DNA of 64,000 bases from Mycobacterium asiaticum (GCF_001673315.1 NZ_LZLQ01000065.1:1-64000), one strand, 5' to 3'; shown: positions 41,038 to 50,144, counted from the first letter of the stretch. Notes: generated by a model not told the origin, from the sequence alone. Numbers and translations are program-made.

Positions 41038-43401
41038 TCAGAACCCGTGATGGTCGGGCGCGCCGTGCGTCCCCGGGACGTCGGTGTGCGCCGGCGGCGT
41101 GTGCGCCGCGGGGGGTTCGTGACCGAATACCGACGGGCTTTGCGGCTCGTGGTGGGTTGGCTGTTCGATCGGCTGGTGCTGCTGCGGAGTGACCACCGGG
41201 CCGTGGTCGACCGGAGCCGGATGCGTCGGCGTCTCCACCTGCGGGGCAGGGGTGTGCGGGACATTGATCACCGGCGGGGTGGTACCCCCGTGACCCGCGT
41301 CGCCCTGGCCCGTCGTGCTGCCCGGCGCCTGTATGACGGGACCGTGACCACCGCCCGCTGGCGGCGTGGTGCCTTGACCGGCAGGGAAAGTCGGCGAGTG
41401 GTCGCCGGGAGTCACGCCGCCGGTTCCGGTACCGCCACCTGCACTGCCGGGCGCGGTACCGACGCCCGCGGGCACACCACCACCGAGCGTCGTACCTTCC
41501 TGCCCGAGGATGTCTCCGTGTCCCCCGGCGCTGCCGGTAGCCGGCGCGCCGTGTGTCCCAGGCCCCGTTGCGACACCGCCGGGTCCGTTCGCCACGCCGC
41601 CGGGGCCGCCCGCGGCGGCGCCCGGTCCGCCGGCATTCACGCCGGGGACGGTCTGTGTCCCGGCTCCGACCTGTGTTCCGGCTCCGGCCTGTGTCCCGGC
41701 TCCGGGCGCAGCAGAGGCAGCCAAGGGCTGAGGAGCCGGGTGGGCCCCGGCACCACCGAACCCAAGTCCGGCTCCGCCGCCGGCGCCGGTCTGCGCTCCT
41801 ACCCCGACACCACCCATGGGGCCTGCAACCTGAGGTGCGGCAGCGCCGTGCAGTGCGGCGCCTTCGCTGGCAATCAGACCGGCTTGGCTGCCTGCGCTGG
41901 CGCTCACCGCGGGGGCGGCGCCGACGTTGCCGAAGGCGCCGATATTCCCGGTGCCCGCGATTCCGCCACCCGCTGCTACGGCGGCTTGGGAGCCGATTGC
42001 CGCCTGACTGGCCAGACCTGCCTGGCTGGCCAGACCTGCTTGGCTTGCGATACCGGCCTGGCTCGCGATACCGGCCTGGCTTGCGATACCGGCTTGGCTT
42101 GCCAGACCCGCCTGGCTGGCCAGACCCGCCTGACCTGCGATACCAGCCTGGCTTGCGATGCCGGCTTGCCCCGCAAGGCCCGCTTGACCGGCAAGGCCAG
42201 CTTGACCGGCAAGGCCAGCTTGACCTGCGGCTGCAACGCCAGCTTGGGCGCCCACCGCGCCACCGACGTGGCCCGCGGCTCCGACGCTGCCACCGATCGC
42301 ACCGCCGACCTGGCCGCCTACGCCGAAGCCGCCACCGAGGCCGCCGCCAATGGCACCGCCGGCCTGACCGCCGACACCCACAGCGCCGCCAACCTGGCCA
42401 CCCACAGCACCACCAACCTGACCGCCAACACCCACAGCACCACCGACCTGGCCGCCCACACCGCCGCCGATCGCACCGCCAACCTGGCCACCAACACCGA
42501 CGGCACCGCCAACCTGGCCACCGACAGCACCGCCGACCTGGCCACCAACACCCACAGCCCCGCCGACCTGGCCGCCAACACCGCCACCGATCACACCACC
42601 GGTCTGGCCACCGATCGCCCCACCAACCTGGCCACCCACGCCGAGGCCGCCAGCAATTCCACCGCCAACGCCAATTCCACCGCCAACGCCGACGCCACCG
42701 CCAACGCCGACGCCACCGCCAACGCCAACACCACCGCCGAGGCCCACACCGGCCTGCGCACCGATCCCCGCCTGGACACCAAGGCCGATGCCCAGACCCG
42801 CTTGGGCATCCACACCAACACCGGTGCCGACACCGATTCCGGCTTGCACGTCGAAACCGACGTCGAGACCGGCTTGTACACCAACGTCGACTCCCGCGCC
42901 GACGCCGCCGACCGGTTCGACGAACGCGAGCCCCGGCGCAGGCCCGATGACGCCCGGCGTGAGGTCGACTCCGGGTTGCGCGACGAGTCCTGCGTTAATC
43001 CCGCTGGCCAGCCCGGCGCCGACGTTGCCGGCAACCATGCCTGCGTCAGCGGCCACGATGCCCACGTCGCTTGCAACTACCGCCGGATTGCCGAGAACCG
43101 GAGCGGCGGCGCCGAGCACCGGCGCCGCATCTGAGGCAACAACCGTGGAGAGCGCGGCCGGGTCGGAAGTGAACGGAGTGAGGCCGTGCTGGTCGGCCAC
43201 CGCTTGCTGCAGACCAGCAATCGGGTCGTCCGACGAAAGCGCCACTCCCGGAACGGCACTGGCAACAGCCGACGAGACTTCAGTCGGCGACACGTTGACC
43301 AGTCCAGCGTTGGTCATCGCCTGCCCAGGCGCGGCGACGAATGACCGCGCCGCTTCTTCACTGCGAAACAGGCTCAGGATGTAGTCCACAAGCGAGGTCA
43401 T
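41038..43401 (-). CDS. iniB: IniB, Gly/Ala-rich repeat protein
   Basis: A 787-residue protein, against about 479 in M. tuberculosis (Rv0341). The N-terminal about 50 residues form the IniB domain (SLVDYILSLFRSEEAARSFV, then PGQAMTNAGLVNVSPTEV), shared with the small gene downstream. The rest is repetitive. First come GVGGGVGVGGGVG runs and GGQVGGAIGG/GGQVGGAVGVGGQ units, then about twenty pentapeptide-like AGLAGQ/AGIASQ steps, then a Gly/Pro/Thr section ending with Pro/His-rich HEPPAAHTPPAHTDVPGTHG. There is no signal peptide or membrane helix. It is the first gene of the drug-inducible iniBAC operon; its molecular role is unknown. Opposite-strand frames here are repeat shadows. Confidence 0.93.
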   Translation of the reverse strand: MTSLVDYILSLFRSEEAARSFVAAPGQAMTNAGLVNVSPTEVSSAVASAVPGVALSSDDPIAGLQQAVADQHGLTPFTSDPAALSTVVASDAAPVLGAAAPVLGNPAVVASDVGIVAADAGMVAGNVGAGLASGINAGLVAQPGVDLTPGVIGPAPGLAFVEPVGGVGAGVDVGVQAGLDVGFDVQAGIGVGTGVGVDAQAGLGIGLGVQAGIGAQAGVGLGGGVGVGGGVGVGGGVGVGGGIGVGGGIAGGLGVGGQVGGAIGGQTGGVIGGGVGGQVGGAVGVGGQVGGAVGGQVGGAVGVGGQVGGAIGGGVGGQVGGAVGVGGQVGGAVGGQVGGAVGVGGQAGGAIGGGLGGGFGVGGQVGGAIGGSVGAAGHVGGAVGAQAGVAAAGQAGLAGQAGLAGQAGLAGQAGIASQAGIAGQAGLASQAGLASQAGIASQAGIASQAGIASQAGLASQAGLASQAAIGSQAAVAAGGGIAGTGNIGAFGNVGAAPAVSASAGSQAGLIASEGAALHGAAAPQVAGPMGGVGVGAQTGAGGGAGLGFGGAGAHPAPQPLAASAAPGAGTQAGAGTQVGAGTQTVPGVNAGGPGAAAGGPGGVANGPGGVATGPGTHGAPATGSAGGHGDILGQEGTTLGGGVPAGVGTAPGSAGGGTGTGGVTPGDHSPTFPAGQGTTPPAGGGHGPVIQAPGSTTGQGDAGHGGTTPPVINVPHTPAPQVETPTHPAPVDHGPVVTPQQHQPIEQPTHHEPQSPSVFGHEPPAAHTPPAHTDVPGTHGAPDHHGF

Positions 43402-43527
43402 GTCGTTCCCCTTCGATCAAAATCTTGCGTAGTTCTCTGCCGCCGTACTCGACGCTTGCAATAGACCGTATGGATTTCGCGGCCCTCACGAATCGGGGTC
43501 CGCGCCCCCACCCTTGGCAAAGCCCCC

Positions 43528-43569
43528 AGGGGATTGATGGAAAGCCCCGATAGGGGATTAGGGGGTAAT
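43528..43569. promoter_or_regulatory. AGGGG-type direct repeats in iniB upstream region
   Basis: Three units are seen: AGGGGATT (43528-43535), TAGGGGATTA (43551-43560) and TAGGGGGTAAT (43559-43569). The first two are 24 bp apart. They lie 127-168 bp upstream of the iniB start inside the 254-bp non-coding gap 43402-43655. Similar TTAGGGGA units occur in front of the IniB-like gene/iniR. They are candidates for an activator (IniR) or nucleoid-protein site. No clean -10/-35 pair was identified. Confidence 0.45.
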
Positions 43570-43655
43570 CGCGGGGGGCGCCGGACAGTCCGAATGAACG
43601 CATTTCCGCACGTCGAGCGGGGTGGGCGCGCAGAGGCGAGGACGAACGAGAGAGC

Positions 43656-44204
43656 TCAGCCGTGGATGCCGAAGCCGTCATGAGCGGGCGGAGCGTCATG
43701 CAGGTGGGCGTCCGGGTGGATCACGGAGTGATCCCATATGTCGTGGCCGTGGTCTGGGAATCCCCCGTGGTCGACGGCGGCTTCCGGCAATCCACTATCT
43801 GCGAGCAGCACCGATGGTTCGGGATGGGCGAAGTCGACAAATTGCGGAGCCGCGGGCGCTTCACTCTGTGCCGGCGCGGGCGAGTGACTGATCACGCCGC
43901 CCGTCACCTGCTGGGGCACCACGGCCGCGGGCGCATGGGGCGTGAACGCGTCGAAAGCCGCAGTGGCCGCCCCACTGGCCCAAACATTGCCGTGATCGGC
44001 TACGGGCGCACCGGCTCCGCCAATCGACGGCGCGGCCATCGACAACGAATCCGACACGACGGGAATCAGATTGTTAACATCCGTGCTGGTCACGTCCGTA
44101 AGGTGAGCATCGGCGATGGCTTGTGCAGGGTTAGCGGCATACCGCGCGGCGGCATCGGGATCACGCACTAAAGAGATGACAAAGTCGAGCAACGAATTTG
44201 CCAT
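43656..44204 (-). CDS. IniB N-domain small protein (Rv0340-like)
   Basis: A 182-residue protein whose first about 50 residues repeat the IniB N-terminal domain: MANSLLDFVISLVRDPDAAA and NPAQAIADAHLTDVTSTDV, compared with SLVDYILSLFRSEEAARSFV in IniB. The remainder is Ala/Pro/His-rich and ends with His- and Asp-rich HDIWDHSVIHPDAHLHDAPP, which could bind metal. No Gly repeats. ATG 44204 is the start by homology; the frame to 44279 is unsupported. It matches Rv0340, which sits between Rv0339c and iniB in M. tuberculosis. Role unknown, but shared domain and shared upstream repeats suggest it works with IniB. Confidence 0.88.
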   Translation of the reverse strand: MANSLLDFVISLVRDPDAAARYAANPAQAIADAHLTDVTSTDVNNLIPVVSDSLSMAAPSIGGAGAPVADHGNVWASGAATAAFDAFTPHAPAAVVPQQVTGGVISHSPAPAQSEAPAAPQFVDFAHPEPSVLLADSGLPEAAVDHGGFPDHGHDIWDHSVIHPDAHLHDAPPAHDGFGIHG

Positions 44205-44235
44205 TACGCACCTCCTCGCCCCCTCCTCGGCACAG

Positions 44236-44365
44236 ATGCCCAATACAGCACACATGCCCAATACATCCAGCGTTAGCAAAATCCTATCGGCTCACCAGCA
44301 ACCCGTGTTCGGTGCCGACCCCGCCCACCCCAAGGCATCATTAGGGGATAGCGCGTTAGGGGAAT
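44236..44365. promoter_or_regulatory. Intergenic control region between Rv0340-like gene and iniR
   Basis: The 245-bp divergent gap 44205-44449 holds two repeat types. ATGCCCAATACA occurs at 44236-44247 and again at 44254-44265 (18 bp period), 32-61 bp from the Rv0340-like start. TTAGGGGATA (44341-44350) and TTAGGGGAAT (44356-44365) are 15 bp apart and similar to units upstream of iniB. These look like operator repeats; the binding protein is inferred, not shown. Confidence 0.45.
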
Positions 44366-44449
44366 GTCAGGGTTACGGGGTTAAGGGGGCTAGGAACGAT
44401 AAGGTGAGAAGCCGCTGCTGACCACCAGTAGAGCACAGGGGGCAGGCAA

Positions 44450-46885
44450 TTGACCGACCCGCTGAATGCCGGAATCGATTACCCGCACACCGCCCGCCGT
44501 CTGGTCGAGGATCTCGCGAACGCCCCGACCGAGCCGGTGCAGGCTTTCGTCAGCGGCGGCATCGGCACCGGCAAGACCACGCTGCTCGCCACCGTCCGTG
44601 ACACGTTGCGCCGTGCCGGCCGCACTGTCCTCACCCACCCACCGCGAGACGGCGATCCGTCCGGAGCAGCACTCGTCGTCGACAACGCCCATCTATGCAC
44701 CGACGCTGACCTGCTTCGGCTGACCGAATGCGTTACGGCAGCCGACAGCACCGTCGTCACCGCGGCCGAAGCGCACGAGCAGCGCCCCGCCCTGCGCGGC
44801 CTGGCCCTGGCCATCGAACGGGAGAGAGGACGGATAACGCTGGGTCCGGTGCCGGTCGCCGGACCTCTCCTGGACTGCACGGCAGGCCTGCCCTTCCTCG
44901 TTCGGGCAGTTTCCGACGGCGGGCATGCGCCGCACCGTGTGGCCCGGGCGGCGCTCGCGACACGGTTGCGCCAACTCGACGAACCCGCGCTCGACGCCCT
45001 GCTCATCATGTCCTTAACCCAAGAACTGGGTGCCGCCGATGTCGCAGCCGCGTTGGGAATCCCGGCGTTAGACGCAAGCATCCTGGTCGACCGGGTCCGC
45101 GCCAGTGGGCTCGTCGAGCCGTCGCACCCGGGCGCCTTTCTGCGGCTTGTTCACGACGCAGTCGTCCAAACGGTCGGCAACGCGCACCACCGCGAAGTCG
45201 AAACGTCCTTGCTGCGTTCACAACTCGACATCTCGACGGTGTCCGCGGACCTCGCGCTGCGGCTGGCTGAACACGGGCTGCGCGACGAGCGGTTGGCCGG
45301 CGTTCTCGCTGAACACGCCGCGACCGCCCGTGACGACTCCAGCCTTGCCGTGCGGTTGTACCGGGCCGCGGTCGATGCGGGGGCCACGCGACTGGCGTCC
45401 CGGCTGGCTGACGCACTCGTCCTCACCGGCGACTGTGTCGCCGCGACCGCCCTGGCCGACGATCTACTCGGCTCGCCGGATACCGCCGAACGTGCCGCGG
45501 CGGTGCGCGTCGCGGCCAGTGTTGCCACGCACGACGGCAACGCCGGTCAGGCCGCTGAGTTGTTCGGCTGGCTCGGCCCCTACCCCGATGCGGTGGTCGG
45601 CTCGGCCGCCGCAATCGTGCTTGCCGCGACGGGTGACCTGGCGGCCGCCCGCGTCGCGTTGCGTCTGAAAGACCCCGGTCCGCCGACCATGGCCGCGCGC
45701 GCGTCCCGCAGTCTCGCCGAAGGCCTCCTGCTCACCATGGATCAGCCGTACCCGGCCGCCATGTCCCGAATGAGCCAGGCGATTGCCGTCGAACAGTCAA
45801 TCGGCGAAGCCTTTCCGGACAGTCCGGCCGCACTGGTCGCGCTGGCCGCCATCCACGGCGGCGATCCGGTGCGGGCCCGCAGCGTCGTCGGCCGCGCGGT
45901 GCGCACCGGCGGAGGAACGCCATTCCTGCCCCGACACCTACTGCTGTCCGGCTGGATCAAGATGCAAGACGGGCAACTTTCTTCGGCCAGCGCGGATATA
46001 GCCGCGGCCATTTCGGGCGCGGCGCTGCATCGTCGCGATGCGTTGTGGGCATCCGCCCTGCAAACCGCTATCGCTCGCCGCAGCGGCGACACCGGCGCGC
46101 TGCAGAAACATTGGTATGCGGCCATGGAAGTCCTCACCGAATACTCCCTGGACCTGTTCGCCCTGTTGCCATTAGGCGAGTTATGGGTCGCGTCGGCTCG
46201 CATGCGCCAGGTGGACCAACTGCAACACAGCTTGGAACAGGCGTTCACCCTCCTCGGCGCACTGGGAAACCCTGCGCTGTGGGCGAACTCGCTGCACTGG
46301 GCCGGAGTGCATGCAGCAATCCTGGCCAGTTCGCCGGAATCCGTTGCCCCCCACGGACAAGCGCTCAGCTCTGCCGCCGCCCACAGCAGTCTGGCGTACG
46401 CGCTGTCGAACGCGGGCCGGACCTGGCTGCGCGTGCTCGCGGACCAAGTGGATGCCGACGAGGTCACCGTGGCGGCGCGGTCACTGGCTCATGTCGGGCT
46501 GACCTCAGATGCGACCCGTCTGGTTGGTCAGGCCGCCTTGCAGACCTCCGATGCCCGGGTATCCGGGGCGATGCTCCAGCTCGCCCGGGATCTCAAAGCG
46601 GGCACGGGTTTTGGCAGCGAAGCCTTGGACGTGACTCCAGCCCTGGACACGATCGCGTCGGCAGCACCCCGTCATCCGGCCTCCGGGTCACCGCTGTCGG
46701 ACCGCGAGCGCGAAGTTGCCGAGCTGCTACTGCTCGGCATGCCCTATCGCGACATCGGCGGCCAGCTTTTCATCTCCGCAAAGACCGTCGAGCACCACGT
46801 CGCGCGGATCCGTCGTCGGCTCGGCGCGGGTTCCCGCTCGGAGATGCTGTCGATGCTGCGAACGATGCTTGCTCCGCAAAGCTGA
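44450..46885 (+). CDS. iniR: LuxR-family AAA regulator IniR of the iniBAC locus
   Basis: An 811-residue MalT-like large regulator. The N-terminal NTPase has Walker A FVSGGIGTGKTTLLATV (about residues 33-48). A long helical, TPR-like middle region follows. The C-terminal LuxR HTH is LSDREREVAELLLLGMPYRD plus ISAKTVEHHVARIRRRLG. It corresponds to Rv0339c. Published work (recalled) names this protein IniR and describes it as a trehalose-responsive positive regulator of iniBAC. TTG 44450 is the start, after an AGGGGG site. Its divergent position relative to the IniB-like gene and iniB fits control of the whole locus. Confidence 0.88.
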   Translation: MTDPLNAGIDYPHTARRLVEDLANAPTEPVQAFVSGGIGTGKTTLLATVRDTLRRAGRTVLTHPPRDGDPSGAALVVDNAHLCTDADLLRLTECVTAADSTVVTAAEAHEQRPALRGLALAIERERGRITLGPVPVAGPLLDCTAGLPFLVRAVSDGGHAPHRVARAALATRLRQLDEPALDALLIMSLTQELGAADVAAALGIPALDASILVDRVRASGLVEPSHPGAFLRLVHDAVVQTVGNAHHREVETSLLRSQLDISTVSADLALRLAEHGLRDERLAGVLAEHAATARDDSSLAVRLYRAAVDAGATRLASRLADALVLTGDCVAATALADDLLGSPDTAERAAAVRVAASVATHDGNAGQAAELFGWLGPYPDAVVGSAAAIVLAATGDLAAARVALRLKDPGPPTMAARASRSLAEGLLLTMDQPYPAAMSRMSQAIAVEQSIGEAFPDSPAALVALAAIHGGDPVRARSVVGRAVRTGGGTPFLPRHLLLSGWIKMQDGQLSSASADIAAAISGAALHRRDALWASALQTAIARRSGDTGALQKHWYAAMEVLTEYSLDLFALLPLGELWVASARMRQVDQLQHSLEQAFTLLGALGNPALWANSLHWAGVHAAILASSPESVAPHGQALSSAAAHSSLAYALSNAGRTWLRVLADQVDADEVTVAARSLAHVGLTSDATRLVGQAALQTSDARVSGAMLQLARDLKAGTGFGSEALDVTPALDTIASAAPRHPASGSPLSDREREVAELLLLGMPYRDIGGQLFISAKTVEHHVARIRRRLGAGSRSEMLSMLRTMLAPQS

Positions 46886-46954
46886 TCGTCACCGGCTGCA
46901 CGGATGTAGGACTGATCACACCGCCAAGCGTCTGCGCTGGTGATGTACGCCAAC

Positions 46955-46973
46955 TTAGGTCAGCCTTTCTCGC
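46955..46973. promoter_or_regulatory. Weak IdeR-box-like sequence upstream of the Fe-S reductase
   Basis: TTAGGTCAGCCTTTCTCGC matches 12 of 19 positions of the iron-box consensus TTAGGTTAGSCTAACCTAA. The left half is nearly perfect and the right half poor. It lies about 100 bp upstream of the GTG of the iron-sulfur reductase gene. The rest of the gap 46886-47072 shows nothing further. Confidence 0.3.
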
Positions 46974-47072
46974 GGCGAATGCCGCGGAGATGTCACTATG
47001 AGCTGGTTAAGCAGCAAAGGCGCCTCTAACGCGCGCTGCCTTCTGAGTAACGACGAATTGGGGTGACCTTCC

Positions 47073-50000
47073 GTGACCACGCAGACGCTCATCAGGCTGG
47101 TACTGGGCATGGGCATGACCGCGGTCGTGATCCTGTTGGCCCTGAAGCGTGTCTGGTGGTTGTACAAGCTGGTCACCTCCGGCCAGCCGGCGAGCGGACG
47201 CACCAACGACATCGGCTCTCGGATCTGGGCGCAGGTCGCCGAGGTGTTCGGTCAGCGCAAGCTGTTGAAGTGGTCGATACCCGGCCTTGCCCACTTCTTC
47301 ACCATGTGGGGCTTCTTCATCCTGCTCACGGTCTACATCGAGGCCTACGGGGTGCTGTTCCAGCCCAACTTCCACATCCCGATCATCGGCCGCTGGGACG
47401 CGCTGGGCGCCCTGCAAGACTTCTTCGCACTGGCCGTGCTGACCGGCATCGTCACATTCGCGATCATCCGATTGCGCAGCGAGCCCAAGGAATACGGCCG
47501 CGACTCCCGGTTCTACGGCTCCCACACCGGTGGTGCCTGGCTGATCCTGTTCATGATCTTCAACGTCATCTGGACCTACGCCATCTTCCGCGGGGCCTCG
47601 GTCAACGCCCTTGGCGACGAATTCCCTTACGGCAAGGGCGCGTTCTTCTCCCACGCCATGGGCGCAGTCTTGCACCCGTTGGGCCCCAACACGAACGAGC
47701 TCATCGAGACCGTCGCACTGATGCTGCACATCGGCGTCATGCTCGCCTTCCTGCTGATCGTGCTGCACTCCAAGCACCTGCACATCTTCCTAGCCCCCAT
47801 CAACGTCGTATTCAAGCGACTGCCGGACGGCCTGGGCCCGCTACTGCCGCTGGAGGCCGACGGGAAGCCGATCGACTTCGAAAACCCGCCCGACGACGCC
47901 GAATTCGGTCGCGGCAAAATCGAGGACTTCAGCTGGAAAGGCATGCTCGACTTCGCCACCTGTACCGAGTGCGGGCGGTGTCAGTCGCAATGCCCGGCAT
48001 GGAATACCGGCAAGCCGCTGTCGCCCAAGCTCGTCATCATGGACCTGCGCGACCACTGGATGGCCAAGGCGCCCTACATCCTTGGCGAGAAGGAAACTCC
48101 GCTGGAGAGCACACCCGAGGGCGGATTGGGCGAAGAGCTGCGCGGTGAGAAGCACGCCGAGGAGCACCACGTTCCAGAGTCGGGCTTCGGTCGGGTCATG
48201 GGCTCCGGACCTGACCAGGCCACCCGCCCGCTGGTCGGAACCGCCGAGCAGCGCGGTGTCATCGATCCCGACGTGTTGTGGTCCTGCGTCACCTGCGGCG
48301 CCTGCGTCGAGCAGTGCCCGGTGGACATCGAGCACGTCGACCACATCGTCGATATGCGCCGCTACCAGGTGATGATGGAATCGGAGTTCCCCTCCGAACT
48401 GTCTGTACTGTTCAAAAACCTTGAGAACAAGGGCAATCCGTGGGGCCAGAACGCCTCTGACCGGACCAGCTGGATCGACGAGGTCGACTTCGACGTCCCG
48501 GTTTACGGAGAGGACGTCGAAAGCTTCGACGGTTTCGAATACCTGTTCTGGGTGGGATGCGCGGGCGCCTACGACGACAAGGCGAAGAAGACCACCAAGG
48601 CCGTCGCCGAACTGCTGTCCATCGCTGGGGTCAAGTTCCTGGTGCTGGGCACCGGTGAAACCTGCAACGGCGACTCTGCACGCCGGTCCGGCAACGAGTT
48701 CCTGTTCCAGCAGCTGGCTCAGCAGGCCGTGGAGACGTTGGACGGCCTGTTCGAAGGCGTGGAGACCGTCGATCGCAAGATCGTGGTCACCTGCCCGCAC
48801 TGCTTCAACACGCTGGGCAAGGAATACCGCCAGTTGGGCAGCAACTACAGCGTGTTGCACCACACCCAGCTGCTCAACCGCCTGGTGCGGGACAACAAGC
48901 TGGTGCCGGTCAATGCCGTCTCCCAGAACATCACCTACCACGACCCTTGCTACCTGGGCCGACACAACAAGGTCTACGAAGCGCCGCGTGAGCTGATCGG
49001 TGCCGCGGGCGCCACGCTCACCGAGATGCCCCGCCATGCCGAGCGCAGTTTCTGCTGCGGCGCCGGCGGAGCGCGGATGTGGATGGAAGAACACATCGGC
49101 AAGCGCATCAACCACGAACGCGTCGACGAGGCACTGGCCACCAACGCTGCCACAGTCGCCGTGGCGTGCCCGTTCTGTCGGGTCATGGTGACTGACGGTG
49201 TCAACGACCGGCAGGAAGAAGCCGGGCGAAGCGGCGTCGAGGTGCTCGACGTGGCCCAGGTATTGCTCAATTCGCTCGACCGCGACAGCGTGAAATTGCC
49301 CGAGAAGGGCACCGCCGCCAAGGAGGCGGAGCAGCGTGCCGCCCAGGCCGAAAAGGCCAAGCCGAAGGCCTCCGCACCGGCGGCACCGGCTGAGGCGGAG
49401 ACCAAGACCGAGCCCGCCGAAGAGGTGTCGGCCAAAACAGCGGAGAAGCCGGCCGCCGCCGCGCCCGTCAAGGGTCTGGGGGTGGCAGGCGGCGCCAAGA
49501 AGCCCGGCAAGAAGGGTGCGGCGGCACCGGCTGCGGAAGCTTCCGCTGCTCCCGCTACTCCCGCTACTCCGGCCGCGCCCGCGAAGGGGCTCGGCATAGC
49601 AGGAGGAGCCAAGCGGCCCGGCGCCAAGAAGGCCGCTGCGCCAGCCGCCGACAAGGCCGCCGACAAGGTGGAGGAGACGCCGAAGGCTGCCGCGACCGAG
49701 GCACCCACCAAGGGTCTCGGCCTGGCCGCCGGGGCCAAGCGACCCGGCGCCAAGAAAACTGCCGCTCCGGCCGCCGAGCCGGCCAAGGCTGAGCCAGCCA
49801 AAGCCGAGCCGGCCAAGGCTGAGCCGGCCGAGGCCAGCGAAGCGTCCGCGGAGCCGACCAAGCCGTCGGCCCCGGTCAAGGGCCTGGGCATTGCGGCCGG
49901 CGCCAAGCGCCCGGGCGCGAAGAAGAGCGCACCGGCCGCCTCCGCCCCGGCTGCCGAGGCGAAGCCGGAGCCGACAGCCGCAAAGCCAGAAGCAAAGGCC

Positions 50001-50114
50001 GAAGCCACCCCGCCCGCCGAGGACAACAGTGACACCGCGGCACCCGCCAAGCCCACCGAGCAGGTCAAAGGCCTCGGCTTGGCCAAGGGCGCCCGGCCAC
50101 CGGGCAAGCGCTGA
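47073..50114 (+). CDS. Membrane iron-sulfur heterodisulfide-reductase-like protein (Rv0338c-like)
   Basis: A 1013-residue membrane redox protein (882 in M. tuberculosis). An N-terminal NarI/HdrE-like part with about five helices is followed by two 4Fe-4S ferredoxin motifs (CTECGRCQSQCP and CVTCGACVEQCP). Two CCG-type (HdrB/GlpC) domains come next: GCAGAYDDKA and ETCNGDSARR with TCPHCFNTLG, then DPCYLGRHNK, SFCCGAGGARMW and ACPFCRVM. The C-terminal about 270 residues are Ala/Lys/Pro-rich with repeated KGLGIAGGAKRPGAKK units. It probably moves electrons between a membrane quinone and a cytoplasmic partner; the substrate is unknown. GTG start. Confidence 0.9.
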   Translation: MTTQTLIRLVLGMGMTAVVILLALKRVWWLYKLVTSGQPASGRTNDIGSRIWAQVAEVFGQRKLLKWSIPGLAHFFTMWGFFILLTVYIEAYGVLFQPNFHIPIIGRWDALGALQDFFALAVLTGIVTFAIIRLRSEPKEYGRDSRFYGSHTGGAWLILFMIFNVIWTYAIFRGASVNALGDEFPYGKGAFFSHAMGAVLHPLGPNTNELIETVALMLHIGVMLAFLLIVLHSKHLHIFLAPINVVFKRLPDGLGPLLPLEADGKPIDFENPPDDAEFGRGKIEDFSWKGMLDFATCTECGRCQSQCPAWNTGKPLSPKLVIMDLRDHWMAKAPYILGEKETPLESTPEGGLGEELRGEKHAEEHHVPESGFGRVMGSGPDQATRPLVGTAEQRGVIDPDVLWSCVTCGACVEQCPVDIEHVDHIVDMRRYQVMMESEFPSELSVLFKNLENKGNPWGQNASDRTSWIDEVDFDVPVYGEDVESFDGFEYLFWVGCAGAYDDKAKKTTKAVAELLSIAGVKFLVLGTGETCNGDSARRSGNEFLFQQLAQQAVETLDGLFEGVETVDRKIVVTCPHCFNTLGKEYRQLGSNYSVLHHTQLLNRLVRDNKLVPVNAVSQNITYHDPCYLGRHNKVYEAPRELIGAAGATLTEMPRHAERSFCCGAGGARMWMEEHIGKRINHERVDEALATNAATVAVACPFCRVMVTDGVNDRQEEAGRSGVEVLDVAQVLLNSLDRDSVKLPEKGTAAKEAEQRAAQAEKAKPKASAPAAPAEAETKTEPAEEVSAKTAEKPAAAAPVKGLGVAGGAKKPGKKGAAAPAAEASAAPATPATPAAPAKGLGIAGGAKRPGAKKAAAPAADKAADKVEETPKAAATEAPTKGLGLAAGAKRPGAKKTAAPAAEPAKAEPAKAEPAKAEPAEASEASAEPTKPSAPVKGLGIAAGAKRPGAKKSAPAASAPAAEAKPEPTAAKPEAKAEATPPAEDNSDTAAPAKPTEQVKGLGLAKGARPPGKR

Positions 50115-50136
50115 TCACGGTTTGACACCGATCAGC
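50110..50136 (+). terminator. Hairpin at the end of the Fe-S reductase gene
   Basis: GCTGAT (50110-50115) pairs with ATCAGC (50131-50136), and CGGT pairs with ACCG inside, with a two-base bulge and a TTGAC loop. It overlaps the stop codon and lies just before aspC. There is no T-tract, so termination is only possible. The TTGACA inside it is unlikely to be a -35 box. Confidence 0.45.
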
Positions 50137-50144
50137 AAATATCG

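Noticed and set aside
42000-42240. CRISPR-like short repeats
   Set aside because: The 15-bp periodic units are codon repeats of the IniB AGLAGQ region, with no conserved repeat separated by unique spacers and no cas genes.
41047-43134. Long plus-strand open frame of 695 codons over iniB
   Set aside because: It is an antisense shadow of the Gly/Ala repeats; its translation is a monotonous Thr/Ala/Asp pattern, and the minus frame carries the IniB domain and correct context.
50122-50127. TTGACA as a -35 box for aspC
   Set aside because: It is part of the loop and stem of a hairpin at the end of the preceding gene, and no suitable -10 follows before the GTG.
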